From NCBI GenBank assembly GCA_003225315.1, contig QHZD01000018.1:124001-188000 (forward strand): a stretch of DNA of 64,000 bases, in the 5' to 3' direction. The notes under the pieces were generated by a model. That model searched no databases, had not been told where the DNA came from, and was given only the letters and a program-made list of their open reading frames with translations. The first letter of the stretch is position 1. Every line of letters starts with the position of its first letter. The position numbers were made by a program, and so were the translations under genes. Positions 46,449-55,678 of this stretch are shown here, in pieces. This DNA is from Acidobacteriota bacterium (GTDB lineage: Bacteria > Acidobacteriota > Terriglobia > Acidiferrales > UBA7541).

Positions 46449-47633
46449 ATGGCAACTACTGTACAGCCGCAGACCGGCGCGAAACCGGCAGCGAGCCTTT
46501 CCAACGAAGAAATTCTGCGTTACAGCCGTCATCTCATCATGCCGGAAGTCGGCATGGAGGGGCAGCTCAAGCTGAAGAACGCTAAGGTGCTGCTCATTGG
46601 CACGGGTGGACTTGGCGCGCCGCTCGGTTTGTATCTTGCCGCCGCAGGCGTCGGCAAATTGGGGCTGGTTGACTTCGACGTCGTCGACTCCACCAATCTC
46701 CAGCGCCAGGTTACGTTTGGCACCAGCGACGTCGGCAAACCAAAGAGCGAAGCCGCGCGCGCGCGCCTTGCGAACCTCAATCCGGACATTCAGATTCAGT
46801 CGTTCGAGACACAACTGACCAGCGCCAACGCGCTCGAACTCTTCAAGGACTTCGACATCATCGTCGACGGCACCGACAATTTCCCCACGCGGTATCTTGT
46901 GAACGATGCTTGCATTTTGTTAGGTAAGCCAAACGTCTATGGCTCCATTTTCAGGTTTGAAGGACAGGCTACCGTGTTTGGCATGCCTGACGGTCCATGC
47001 TATCGCTGCCTCTATCCTGAACCGCCTCCGCCAGGACTTGTGCCTTCCTGCGCAGAAGGCGGAGTGCTCGGCGTTCTGCCCGGAATCGTTGGCTCTATCC
47101 AGGCGATGGAAACGATCAAGCTGATCCTCGGCCGCGGGGACAATCTCGTGGGGCGCTTGCTTTTGTTTGACGCTCTCGGCATGAAGTTCCGCGAGCTCAA
47201 GCTCCGCAAGAATCCGAATTGTCCGATGTGCGGAACCCACCGCACGATCAACAAGCTGATCGACTATTACCAGTTCTGCGGTGTGCGCGGGGAAGAAGCT
47301 CCGGGTCCAACCGTGCAAGTACCGGAAATTACTCCGCGCGAACTCAAGGCCCGCCTCGATCGTGGAGATGATTTGTTCATCCTCGACGTGCGCGAGCCCC
47401 ACGAATACCAGATCTGCAATTTGAAGGGGCATCTGCTTCCGCTCGGGGAGCTGACGCGGCGTGTGCACGAACTGGATTCATCCCGCGAGATCGTGGCGCA
47501 CTGCCGCAGCGGAAAGCGTTCTGCCGAAGCCGTGGACTTCCTGCGAAAAGCGGGTTTCCGCAAGATCCTCAACCTGAAGGGCGGCATCCTCGCGTGGTCC
47601 GACGAGGTGGATCCGTCCGTTCCAAAGTACTAA
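46449..47633 (+). CDS. moeZ: MoeB/ThiF-type adenylyltransferase with rhodanese domain (MoeZ)
   Basis: 394 aa. Residues about 20-275 are the E1-like domain: ATP-binding GTGGLGAPLG, DFDVVDSTNLQRQV, zinc pairs CYRC (around 180) and CPMC (near 257), with the adenylating GTDNFPTRYLVND. Residues about 290-394 are rhodanese: LDVREPHEY and the active Cys in HCRSGKRS. It activates the carrier C-terminus and transfers sulfur to give the thiocarboxylate. Operon partner of cysM, mec and cysO. Confidence 0.94.
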   Translation: MATTVQPQTGAKPAASLSNEEILRYSRHLIMPEVGMEGQLKLKNAKVLLIGTGGLGAPLGLYLAAAGVGKLGLVDFDVVDSTNLQRQVTFGTSDVGKPKSEAARARLANLNPDIQIQSFETQLTSANALELFKDFDIIVDGTDNFPTRYLVNDACILLGKPNVYGSIFRFEGQATVFGMPDGPCYRCLYPEPPPPGLVPSCAEGGVLGVLPGIVGSIQAMETIKLILGRGDNLVGRLLLFDALGMKFRELKLRKNPNCPMCGTHRTINKLIDYYQFCGVRGEEAPGPTVQVPEITPRELKARLDRGDDLFILDVREPHEYQICNLKGHLLPLGELTRRVHELDSSREIVAHCRSGKRSAEAVDFLRKAGFRKILNLKGGILAWSDEVDPSVPKY

Positions 47634-47755
47634 TTCTTTCTTCGGCATTTCGCTGTGTAACTAGAGCGCCTCGATGGTTCTCGCCGGGGTGCTGGTCATT
47701 TAGGCTTGCCGCTGCGTGGAAGAGTCGGCATACTCCCAATTGCTCAGGAGAAAAC

Positions 47756-47989
47756 ATGGCGGCTACGAAAATTACGGTGAATCACAACGGATCAATCCGG
47801 GTCGAAGGCGACTTTGAAATTGTCGATCCTCTGGGCAATGCGTTTGGGCTGGCGGGCCGCACAGTGGTCAGCCTCTGCCGCTGCGGGCACTCTGCCAATA
47901 AGCCTTTCTGTGATGGTTCGCATAAGACCAGTGGATTCAGCGACACGGTGGCTGCCCGGGAGCTGCCTCCGTCAAAGCCGAAGCTGTAG
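47756..47989 (+). CDS. CDGSH iron-sulfur domain protein
   Basis: 77 aa, ATG at 47756 with AGGAG 5-6 nt before. The [2Fe-2S] site is the CDGSH pattern: CRCGHSANKPFCDGSH, three Cys and one His. Bacterial CDGSH proteins carry a redox-active cluster, function often unclear. It is 122 bp after moeZ on the same strand. Confidence 0.93.
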   Translation: MAATKITVNHNGSIRVEGDFEIVDPLGNAFGLAGRTVVSLCRCGHSANKPFCDGSHKTSGFSDTVAARELPPSKPKL

Positions 47990-48304
47990 CTCAGACTTTT
48001 AGGTCCGCCCACGCGACTGTTTCAAAGGTGAGAATGTCTCAGACTGAGACAGTCCCGCATTCTCTCCCTGATACTGGCCATGCGCCCGGTAACTCTAACG
48101 AAACAAAACCGATAGCGTCTCAATTAGCGAAAACTGTAGACTTTCGCAGTGTCTCGCAATATCGTAGTACTCCTCTTGCTCTAAAGCAGCACTTCTAAGT
48201 CATGTAATTTCAATGTTTTACAAGCATGAATTTCCAGCCAGAAAAGGGCACAAACTTGCATTCCTCGTTAGTTGGCAGTTTTTCTTCGGCATTTGGGGGA
48301 TTTT
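47990..48304. other. intergenic region with operator-like palindrome
   Basis: About 315 bp before the diguanylate cyclase. It has the palindrome at 48035-48051 and a second weaker pair, GCGAAA and TTTCGC, near 48126-48150. A GAGAAT and ATTCTC pair at 48030-48064 encloses the palindrome. No gene is seen. Confidence 0.4.
48035..48051. promoter_or_regulatory. 17-bp palindrome, candidate operator
   Basis: TGTCTCAG, a central A, then CTGAGACA: a perfect 8-bp dyad around a single base, nested inside a wider GAGAAT/ATTCTC pair. It lies about 250 bp before the cyclase gene. The symmetry suggests a dimeric regulator binding site; the regulator is not known. Confidence 0.45.
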
Positions 48305-49663
48305 GTGGGTGTTTGGGGCACGATCATCGGGTTTCTCCGCAGAGGCCGCGATTCAGTCGCCACGCAGAATCTTCATAAGCGTGTCCTGGTCGCGTCCGGC
48401 GCGGCTTCCTTCGCCCTATTTCTCGCCGTCGTCTTCTACCTGCGCCAAATCAGTGTCGCCGGCACCCCGCAAGGCTATTTGTATCTGGAGGTTGGCGGCA
48501 CGCTCGTCAGTTTTTGTTACGCCGCCAATGCTTTGGTTCGCTTCCGTGGCACGCATGATCGAACGGCATTGATCCTTGCATTTGGATTCGTGCTCTCAGG
48601 CATCATTGAGACCGTCGGCTGCTTTGGCCTGGACGATTGGCTGCTCTCCGGCGCCCTTGCGCTGTCCCGAATACCTATGGGTTGGATGGTAAGCCGCACG
48701 TTGCTCGCTGTCCTCCTGCTCGCAGCCATCGCCGTGGAACGCTATATGCCTACGGCCCGGCAGCCCAGCAAGGAAACCGCCGCTGCACTGTTGGTTGTAG
48801 CCCTGGCTGCCTACACTACGAGCGCCGCGTTTCTTGCCGCGCCGGCCGCTCCCATTTCGCATGCTGCAAACTTTCTGTCTCGTCCCTGGGATTTGCTTCC
48901 AGCCGCGCTATTCTTGATCGCCGCAATCTGCTTTCGTGAACGCCTGAAGGACGACAGGGACAAGAAAAGCACGGCTACTCTCTTCGATCATTCTCTCTTT
49001 TTCGTGGCCTCGCTCAATGTGGTCTGCCACGCATCAGCGGCGTTTTCCCGGCAGCTTTTCGATGGCCCTTTCTTTCTGGCGGAAGTAAGCAAGACGATTA
49101 GTTACATCGTGATGCTTTCGGGCGCTTTGCTGGATCAAGCGCGCCTTTTCGAGCAAGTACGCTCGATGGCGGTCACCGATCCGCTGACTGGGTTGTCGAA
49201 TTACCGTCGTCTTATCAGCGTTCTCGAGGCGGAGCTGGACCGTTCCCGCCGCACGCAGCGCTCGTTCAGTGTCGTGCTTCTCGACATGGACGGACTCAAG
49301 ATAATCAACGATCAGTACGGGCATCTGACCGGCAGCCGCGCGCTGGTGCGCATCTCCAAGATTCTGCGCAATCATTCCCGGGCGATCGACACAGCGGCGC
49401 GATACGGCGGCGACGAATTCGCACTGGTTCTGCCGGAGGCCGGCAAGGACGTTGCATCGCGCGTGGTCTCTCGAATCCGCGAGCGGCTCTCCTCTGAGCC
49501 GGAGCACCCCAAGCTATCCGTGAGTGCGGGTGTCGCAGCATTCCCGGAAGATGGTGACTCGCCGGAGAAACTTCTTGGCGCCGCCGATCGCGCGCTCTAT
49601 GCCATGAAGCACCATGGCAAGAGCAGCGTTCAAAATCTAACGCGCATTGCCGCGTGCCTGTGA
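48305..49663 (+). CDS. membrane-bound diguanylate cyclase (GGDEF)
   Basis: 452 aa from a GTG at 48305, with GGGGGA 4 nt upstream; a TTG at 48272 right after a stop is the only earlier option. It has about eight helices to residue 280, a putative membrane sensor, then a GGDEF domain with DPLTGLSNYRR and the active motif YGGDEFALVLP. The Asp in MDGLKIINDQYGH binds Mg. There is no RxxD I-site seen before the motif. It makes cyclic di-GMP. The PilZ gene starts immediately after the stop. Confidence 0.88.
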   Translation: MGVWGTIIGFLRRGRDSVATQNLHKRVLVASGAASFALFLAVVFYLRQISVAGTPQGYLYLEVGGTLVSFCYAANALVRFRGTHDRTALILAFGFVLSGIIETVGCFGLDDWLLSGALALSRIPMGWMVSRTLLAVLLLAAIAVERYMPTARQPSKETAAALLVVALAAYTTSAAFLAAPAAPISHAANFLSRPWDLLPAALFLIAAICFRERLKDDRDKKSTATLFDHSLFFVASLNVVCHASAAFSRQLFDGPFFLAEVSKTISYIVMLSGALLDQARLFEQVRSMAVTDPLTGLSNYRRLISVLEAELDRSRRTQRSFSVVLLDMDGLKIINDQYGHLTGSRALVRISKILRNHSRAIDTAARYGGDEFALVLPEAGKDVASRVVSRIRERLSSEPEHPKLSVSAGVAAFPEDGDSPEKLLGAADRALYAMKHHGKSSVQNLTRIAACL

Positions 49664-49665
49664 GG

Positions 49666-49995
49666 ATGAGCTGGAGCATGCCTGACGCGAAGAGATTTGC
49701 TTTTCACAGAGCCGAAAGCCGTATCCCGATGGAAATCCCCGTTCTTATCGATGGGCATCGTGAGGCGCCTGGCTCGGAGTCTACTTTTACTGAGAATGTG
49801 AGTGCGCGTGGCGCTCGCGTGGTTAGTGGGCGCCGCTGGCAACCAGGCGAACCCCTGGTATTTGCCTCACGCACTGGAGAGTTTCGTTCCTCGGGCCGCG
49901 TTGCATACTGCCAGCCATTGCAAGGCGACGGCTTTGCCATTGGCGTGGAGTTCCTCGAGCCCAAGGGGCGATGGGTAGTTCAATCCCCAAGATAG
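49666..49995 (+). CDS. PilZ-domain protein
   Basis: 109 aa. The start may be GTG 49654, ATG 49666 or ATG 49678; the middle one keeps the RxxxR region intact. The N-terminal RAESRIP (RxxxR) and VSARGARVVS (the D/N-x-S-x2-G motif, with N in place of D) are the c-di-GMP-binding residues of PilZ. It follows the cyclase by only 2 nt, so the two likely form a synthesis-and-sensing pair. A bidirectional terminator comes after it. Confidence 0.85.
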   Translation: MSWSMPDAKRFAFHRAESRIPMEIPVLIDGHREAPGSESTFTENVSARGARVVSGRRWQPGEPLVFASRTGEFRSSGRVAYCQPLQGDGFAIGVEFLEPKGRWVVQSPR

Positions 49996-50078
49996 CTTGA
50001 CGTATAAAACGGCGAGCGGATAGGAGGGAAACGCCTGGAACAAAAGAGAAGACAGAAAACTGACGCAAAATTTGTAAG

Positions 50079-50132
50079 AAAGCCTGAAGCGCTTAGCGGA
50101 ACATAAAGTATCTGCTAAGCGCTTCAGGCTTT
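50079..50132. terminator. bidirectional intrinsic terminator
   Basis: A perfect 19-bp inverted repeat (50079-50097 and 50114-50132) with a 16-nt loop. It ends in a T-tract for the plus strand and has an A-tract before the first arm, so it can serve the minus strand too. It separates the PilZ gene from the convergent glycosyltransferase gene. Confidence 0.88.
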
Positions 50133-50221
50133 TTCTTACCGCGCTTCATCAAAGTCGTAATTTTAGTGGAATTTGACGGGACTGTATCGGACGTGTTTTT
50201 TCGACGCCCGGCTTGAGCTGT

Positions 50222-51316
50222 TCAACTCTTCTTCGTCTCTTGCAAGACATCCTCGTACATGTGAATCGTGTTTTCGACCATTCGGCCCGCTGAAAACTGT
50301 TCCGCGATGGTGCGCCGCGCGTTCTGGCCAAGTGTGATTCCCAACGAGTCGTCATTCAGTAGCCTCGACATGCTGGTCGAAAATAGCTTCGGATCAGGTT
50401 GCGCCGCCAACAATCCGTTGTCGCCGTCTCTTACATACTCTGGCACGCCACCGCTCGCCACCGCCAGCACTGGAAGTCCCCAAGCCATGGCCGCCAGTAG
50501 CGAAGTGCCAAGCGGTTCAGCCAACGACGGGAACACAAAAGCATCGAGTGCGGCGTAAACTTGGGTCACGTCCTCAACAAACCCCGCAAAGATCACTTTG
50601 TCTTGCATCCCCAGTTGTTGCACTAGCGCTTCTAGGCCAGCGCGGGAGGGGCCGTCACCAGCCAACAGCAGACGCGCTCGGGGAACCTTCGTGCCTATGG
50701 TTGAAAGCGCGCGTATGGCGATTTCCTGGCCTTTTTCGGGCAACAGATACCCGATGCATCCCAAAAGTTTTTCGTTCTCAGTTACGCTCCATCGCCGCCG
50801 TGCTTGTTGCCGTGCTTCCTGCGTCGGTAAAGGGGGAACCTCCACGCCTTCATAGACGATAGCCAATCTTTCGTGTGGCACGCCCGATTCCAAGACGCTT
50901 TTCTCCACGAAGTGGGAAATTGCCACGATGCGCCGCGCTATCTGATAGCGCTTCCCCGCCAGTCCACTGGCCGAGAGCGGATACGCCACTCTTCGAGAAA
51001 CCACGATGCTAGTACGCTCTTGCGCTCCAGCCAACCACGCGGCGGTAAGCGCGTGGGGCTCATTGGCATGAAGAACGTCGTAATTCTGCAGGGAAGGCAA
51101 TTTACGAAGAAGAAGAGCTGCGCTGGCTCGCCGCGCCTTTTTAGCGACGTCGTGCACTGGAATGCCAGCTGCCGCCGCGCGGCGAGCAAGCGGCGATTCC
51201 CACACGGAAAGCAATTGCGCGTCGTGCCCGAGAGCGCGGAGTCCCCTTACGGTCAGCAGTGCCTGACTTTGCCCGCCGCGCCATTCCCGCTCGAGGTCCA
51301 CATACAGGATCCTCAT
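50222..51316 (-). CDS. GT4-family glycosyltransferase
   Basis: 364 aa, GT-B fold. N-terminal ERGWRGGQSQ, a central Rossmann region GCIGYLLPEKGQEI, and the nucleotide-sugar site FPSLAEPLGTSLLAAMAWGLPVLA near residue 280. Such enzymes extend LPS or polysaccharide chains. The stop of the GT2 gene overlaps the start of this gene by 4 nt. Substrate unknown. Confidence 0.9.
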   Translation of the reverse strand: MRILYVDLEREWRGGQSQALLTVRGLRALGHDAQLLSVWESPLARRAAAAGIPVHDVAKKARRASAALLLRKLPSLQNYDVLHANEPHALTAAWLAGAQERTSIVVSRRVAYPLSASGLAGKRYQIARRIVAISHFVEKSVLESGVPHERLAIVYEGVEVPPLPTQEARQQARRRWSVTENEKLLGCIGYLLPEKGQEIAIRALSTIGTKVPRARLLLAGDGPSRAGLEALVQQLGMQDKVIFAGFVEDVTQVYAALDAFVFPSLAEPLGTSLLAAMAWGLPVLAVASGGVPEYVRDGDNGLLAAQPDPKLFSTSMSRLLNDDSLGITLGQNARRTIAEQFSAGRMVENTIHMYEDVLQETKKS

Positions 51317-52086
51317 GATGAGTGCGTGCCCGCGTGCCGCCCTGATTCAACGAGCTCCCCAAGCTTCTTGAACTTCAACCATGTGCTTCGCGCCGCCATC
51401 CGCGAGATGACCCATCCGCGAGAACCGTCGAGAAATCCGAGGTGTAGCACATAACTGTTAAACCAGTTCCATGGCGTTGCCAGCCACATCGCTGCCCGCC
51501 AACTCTGCTTCCCGGCAGCGCACATTTGCTGCGCCGCAAGCGTGGTGTACCGGTCGACCTTCTCCTCATGTTCCGAAAAAGAGCGAATCGTGTAATGAAG
51601 CAAGTCTCCGCCAAGTCGCCCCGGCTCGCCCGGGAATTGCAGTGCCTCGTGCACGATTCCCAAGAAACGTGCCGCATCGCGGCGGTATAGCCGCCGTTGA
51701 CGGTCCGGATACCATCCCGAGTGATTGATCCAGCCTCCAACGTACCAGGCTCGCCGCGCAAACTCGTAAACTGCAAATTCTGGTTCTTTGTGCTTCCAGG
51801 CGAGCATTGCGTCGCGCAATTCGCTGCTCAGCTCTTCATCAGCATCCAGTGACAGAATCCAATCGTTGTTCGCGGCTGCCGCAGCGATATTTTTCTGTTC
51901 TGCAAAATTTGTCCACGCGTTCGTAATTACCCGCGCGCCGTGCTCTCTCGCAATTTCCCCAGTGCAGTCGCGGCTTCCACAATCTACGACCACAATCTCA
52001 TCGGCAACTCCCCGGATTGATTCCAGAGCTCGCGCCAAGTTGTGTTCCTCATTGAGGGTAATTATGCAGACGGAGAGACGGATCAT
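51313..52086 (-). CDS. GT2-family glycosyltransferase (WaaE/KdtX-like)
   Basis: 257 aa, GT-A fold. Motifs: CIITLNEEHNLARALESI, VVDCGSRDCTGEIA, LSLDADEEL with the metal-binding DxD and HYTIRSFSEHEEKVDRYTTLAA near the C-terminus. That matches WaaE, which adds a beta-1,4-glucose to the LPS inner core. It overlaps the GT4 gene by 4 nt, so both act in one cell-surface glycan pathway. Confidence 0.9.
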   Translation of the reverse strand: MIRLSVCIITLNEEHNLARALESIRGVADEIVVVDCGSRDCTGEIAREHGARVITNAWTNFAEQKNIAAAAANNDWILSLDADEELSSELRDAMLAWKHKEPEFAVYEFARRAWYVGGWINHSGWYPDRQRRLYRRDAARFLGIVHEALQFPGEPGRLGGDLLHYTIRSFSEHEEKVDRYTTLAAQQMCAAGKQSWRAAMWLATPWNWFNSYVLHLGFLDGSRGWVISRMAARSTWLKFKKLGELVESGRHAGTHSS

Positions 52087-52184
52087 CGGGCTCCGGTTTA
52101 TCTTGTACTCGGCGCTAGTATCTCACAACGCGAATCGCAGGAATCCACCGCCAAGGAGCTGCCTTGAGGAGAATGGAGGACCGG

Positions 52185-52718
52185 CTACTTCTTCTGGAAA
52201 TTCACGCGAATAAGGCTACCGCCGATTCGAAACTCCGTGCCGTCACGCAGCATGGCCGCCCGCACGCGCTCTTCGTCGAAGAAAGTGCCATTAGTCGAAT
52301 CCAGGTCCTTGAGGTTAATGTGCGTGTCCCTTACTTCTAGTAGGCAGTGATGCCGCGAAATCTCAGGATCATTCACCGGAATATCGGCCCCCTTGCGGCC
52401 CAGCAAAACCCGCGGTTTTTTCAGCGTGTGACTTTCGCCTTTCGATGGGCCTGACAGAATGTTGAGCACAACTTTCGCGTTTTCAGGGAGGCGCAACCCG
52501 GGATCGGCGGGCGGCAAATTCAGATTTGAACTTGTGGCGTTAGCCTTTGCAAACGAGGGAAGCGGGGACATCACGACTGTCGAATCCACGCGCCGCTTGA
52601 TCTCCACAATCGTGGTCTTCCCGCAACTCGAACATTTGAATTGCACTTTCGTATGGCCGCCGAATCCCCCATCTTTCAGCAAGTGTTCGGCGCCACAGTG
52701 AATGCAAGCTGTCTGCAT
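52185..52718 (-). CDS. FHA-domain protein with N-terminal zinc ribbon
   Basis: 177 aa. Residues 4-36 hold two CxxC pairs (CIHC and CSSC), a zinc ribbon; residues about 95-177 are FHA: LGRKGADIPVNDPEISRHHCLLEV and LKDLDSTNGTFFDEERV, where the Arg, Ser-Arg-His-His and Asn-Gly positions bind phosphothreonine. There is no transmembrane helix. It may read a Ser/Thr kinase signal; no kinase gene is nearby. Confidence 0.88.
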   Translation of the reverse strand: MQTACIHCGAEHLLKDGGFGGHTKVQFKCSSCGKTTIVEIKRRVDSTVVMSPLPSFAKANATSSNLNLPPADPGLRLPENAKVVLNILSGPSKGESHTLKKPRVLLGRKGADIPVNDPEISRHHCLLEVRDTHINLKDLDSTNGTFFDEERVRAAMLRDGTEFRIGGSLIRVNFQKK

Positions 52719-52879
52719 GCTATAAAATTAGCACCATTCGATTCCCTTTGGGACTCGCCCAGTGTTTTTCGGACGGAAGGGTAAAATCTGCGGCGCGCGT
52801 CCGAAGCCCATGTCCGGACCATCGGTGATCAGCCTCTTGTGCTAGAATCATACATTCCAAACCAATCAGGAGAGTTCGT

Positions 52880-53602
52880 GTGTCCGAACATATTTCGCGC
52901 AAAGAGCTAAAACAGGACAAAATCAAGGAAACCATCGAGCACGGCGCCGAAGCTGTCATCTCTCACGGGCAATTTACGCTCATCGTCGTGTTGGTCGCCC
53001 TGTTTGTGGCGCTCAGCTACGGGGGCTGGAAGTTTTATATCGACCGGCAGACTGTGGACGCATCGGCTGTTTTTGACGTCGCGATGAAGGCCTATCAGGG
53101 CCGCATCGCCTCAGCTCCTGACCCCTCTGACCCCAACGCCCTTTTCTTTGCCGATGAAGCAGCGCGTGCCCAGGACGCCATGCAAAAGTTCAGCAAAGTT
53201 GCCGACAAATATCCCAGCACGAATCCCGGGAAGCTCGCACGCTACTACGCGGCGCTTTGTCTTGAGGACCTCGATCGCCACAATCAGGCCCTCGAAGAAC
53301 TGAAGAAGATCAGTGGAGGCAGCGACAAAGAGCTCGCGGCCATGGCGCAGTATCAGACGGCGATCATTTACTCCCGCACCGGCAAGCCAGATGATGCCAT
53401 CAAAATCTTTCGCGCCTTGGCGGACAAGCAGAGTGCTCTTGTACCGCGGCCACTGGTGCTTCTAGAACTTGCAGGCGTCCTTCGCAATTCCAATCCGAAG
53501 GAGGCCGCCGGCATCTACCAGCAAATCAAAAAGGAATTTCCGGACACCACGATTGCGGATCAAGCCGATCGCGGCCTGGATACGCTTTCGCCGAAATCCT
53601 GA
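52880..53602 (+). CDS. YfgM-like membrane-anchored TPR protein
   Basis: 240 aa, GTG start with GGAGAG 5-6 nt upstream. One helix at about 31-50 (LIVVLVALFVALSYGGWKFY), then TPR-like helical repeats to the end. The domain (TPR_21, DUF2133) is typical of YfgM, a periplasmic companion of the SecYEG translocon. A -10-like TAGAAT is near 52843. It is 41 bp from dgt. Confidence 0.8.
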   Translation: MSEHISRKELKQDKIKETIEHGAEAVISHGQFTLIVVLVALFVALSYGGWKFYIDRQTVDASAVFDVAMKAYQGRIASAPDPSDPNALFFADEAARAQDAMQKFSKVADKYPSTNPGKLARYYAALCLEDLDRHNQALEELKKISGGSDKELAAMAQYQTAIIYSRTGKPDDAIKIFRALADKQSALVPRPLVLLELAGVLRNSNPKEAAGIYQQIKKEFPDTTIADQADRGLDTLSPKS

Positions 53603-53643
53603 TTTGCCCTGCGACCTGAGCATTCGCGTAGTTCAGCCGGAAT

Positions 53644-54819
53644 ATGACGGAGCGGCCCATCGAACCAGTCACCACTCCTGCTCCCTGGGCGATGCTCGCC
53701 GAACGGTCCCGCGGGCGGCGTTATCCCGAACCGTCTCACCCTTACCGCAGTGACTACGCGCGTGACCGCGATCGGATTATCCATTCCCGTGCGTTTCGCC
53801 GCCTCGAAGCCAAGACGCAAGTATTCACTACGCGCTATTCGGACCATTTCCGCAATCGCCTGACGCATACGCTGGAAGTCGCGCAAATTGCCCGTACCGT
53901 TGCTTCAGCACTGGGATTGAACACGGAGCTTGCCGAAACGCTCGCTCTTGTCCATGACATCGGTCATCCGCCATTCGGCCACGCCGGCGAACGCAAACTT
54001 GACGAATTGATGCGCGAACAAGGCGGTTGTTTCAATCACAATCTGCATGCGCTGCGCATCGTCGAACAGTTCGAGCAGCGGTACCTCGATTTTCCGGGGT
54101 TGAATCTTACATTTGAAGTTCGCGAAGGCATCATCAAGCATTCGCGCGATTATTCCGCTGCGGAATTTCCGTCGCTTGCGGAGTATCTTCTGGATTTGCG
54201 CCCGCCTTTAGAAGCGCAACTCATCGACTGGGTCGATGAGATTGCGTACAACACTGCGGATACTGACGACGCGCTTGAAGCCGGGCTTCTGGATCTCGTT
54301 GTCTTGTGCAAGGAAGTTCCGTTTTTTGGCGAAGTCTACGCGCAAGTCAATTCCGCGCATCGCGGCGCCCGTCAAAAGCTCGTCTTCAACGAAGCCCTTA
54401 AACGTGTTTTGGATGCCTTGGCAACTAGTCTAATTGAGACTACCCAGCAGCGCGTCCTGGCTTCCCATACTTCCTCCGTGGAAGACATTCGCCAGGCGCC
54501 AAATCGCCTCGCTGGCTTCAGCGATGCTGCGGCTGCCCGAAACGGTGAGCTTAAGCGGTTCCTCTTCAAACGCATTTACAACCACCCCGCCATCGCGGAG
54601 GACCGCGCCCGCTCCGTGAAGTGTTTGGAGGAACTTTTCATTTACTATGCAGATCGTCGCGGTACGATGCCGTCGTTCTATGAAGAACTTGCGCAAACGG
54701 AATCGCGGCACGTCATCGTTTGCGATTACATTGCCGGTATGACCGACCAATTCCTTCTTCGTCAGCATCACGAACATTTCGGCAGCGCTCTCGGTGACAA
54801 ATCTGCTGCGTCGCAATGA
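53644..54819 (+). CDS. dgt: dNTP triphosphohydrolase (dGTPase-like)
   Basis: 391 aa. HD-superfamily: RNRLTHTLEVAQIARTVA with the first metal His, LVHDIGHPPFGHAGE containing the HD pair, and EIAYNTADTDDALEAG further on. The N-terminus has the RDRDRIIHSRAFRRLEAKTQV substrate-binding sequence. It cleaves dNTP to deoxynucleoside and triphosphate. The length is that of the Deinococcus/Thermus type. Cotranscribed with yfgM-like gene in all likelihood. Confidence 0.93.
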   Translation: MTERPIEPVTTPAPWAMLAERSRGRRYPEPSHPYRSDYARDRDRIIHSRAFRRLEAKTQVFTTRYSDHFRNRLTHTLEVAQIARTVASALGLNTELAETLALVHDIGHPPFGHAGERKLDELMREQGGCFNHNLHALRIVEQFEQRYLDFPGLNLTFEVREGIIKHSRDYSAAEFPSLAEYLLDLRPPLEAQLIDWVDEIAYNTADTDDALEAGLLDLVVLCKEVPFFGEVYAQVNSAHRGARQKLVFNEALKRVLDALATSLIETTQQRVLASHTSSVEDIRQAPNRLAGFSDAAAARNGELKRFLFKRIYNHPAIAEDRARSVKCLEELFIYYADRRGTMPSFYEELAQTESRHVIVCDYIAGMTDQFLLRQHHEHFGSALGDKSAASQ

Positions 54820-54966
54820 TGTCCGGAGAAACCATCTGCCAGACCTGAACGAAGTCTTGGATGCGTTAGAGAGAGTGAACGGCCGAAAGTCGAACGCCCC
54901 GCTCCTTCTTACTTGAAAGAGCGGAGCGTGAAATGATGACTCGGCGGCTGCGGAGAGGTTCGATCT

Positions 54967-55548
54967 TTAGAATCGAAGAAACGGTCCGAAGGCTATACGT
55001 GGATTATGATGAGCGCTGCCGGCGAAGTACATTTCATCGCCTGCTTCAAGTCGTAGACCCACTGGACCAATATGCCCTTCCAGTCCGGCCCCCGGATAAA
55101 GCGTTCCGCTCACGTTGTTCGCTCGCAAATTGTTCACCGAGCTCACAAACGTCGAGAAACTAGGGTTTCTGGCATCCAGCCTAAAATTAATGAAACCTCC
55201 CTTCAGTGTCAGGAAGGGACGAATCGCGCCGTGGCCAGCCACAATCTTGGGGCCAAAGAGTCCATGCAGGACTCTGAGATTGCTAGGAACAAATGTGACG
55301 CTGGTGGGATTGCTCGGGTTCGTAAATCCCTCGGTGAAGGCTTGTTCGAAGTCATAATTCATCTCGCCTTCTAGCATGACGTGCGAAAACGCCTTGTAAC
55401 CCACTCGTGCTCCCAGCCCAGCCATGTTGGTTTTTGTTTGTGAGATACGGAAATAATCGCCGTAGCCGCCCACTTGATAGTGATCTTGCGCCTTGGCCAG
55501 CGGCATCAGCCAACCTGTCACAAATAGCAGAAGTGCGACACGCTTCAT
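54967..55548 (-). CDS. outer-membrane beta-barrel protein
   Basis: 193 aa from the ATG at 55548 with AAGGAG 6 nt upstream; the frame is open beyond but without start features. Signal residues 1-20 (MKRVALLLFV, ending AKA). Alternating pattern and a terminal strand ending in Phe (FGPFLRF), a barrel-assembly signature. Short relative to OmpA-like barrels, 8 strands likely. No function known. It is downstream of the trehalose locus on the same strand. Confidence 0.72.
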   Translation of the reverse strand: MKRVALLLFVTGWLMPLAKAQDHYQVGGYGDYFRISQTKTNMAGLGARVGYKAFSHVMLEGEMNYDFEQAFTEGFTNPSNPTSVTFVPSNLRVLHGLFGPKIVAGHGAIRPFLTLKGGFINFRLDARNPSFSTFVSSVNNLRANNVSGTLYPGAGLEGHIGPVGLRLEAGDEMYFAGSAHHNPRIAFGPFLRF

Positions 55549-55678
55549 TCGTGTTCTCCTTGCACAGATGTAATAGGATTGCAAAAAGCAGGGCTGGCTT
55601 CGGGTGGGGTGAAGCTTCTGCCTCTTCTCCTTAGATGAGATCCCCCAACATAGAGTTGCCAGTGGACTTACGGGCCTC

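Noticed and set aside
54895-54929. CCGCTC/GAGCGG hairpin after dgt
   Set aside because: Stem is interrupted and no T-run follows, so a terminator is not supported.
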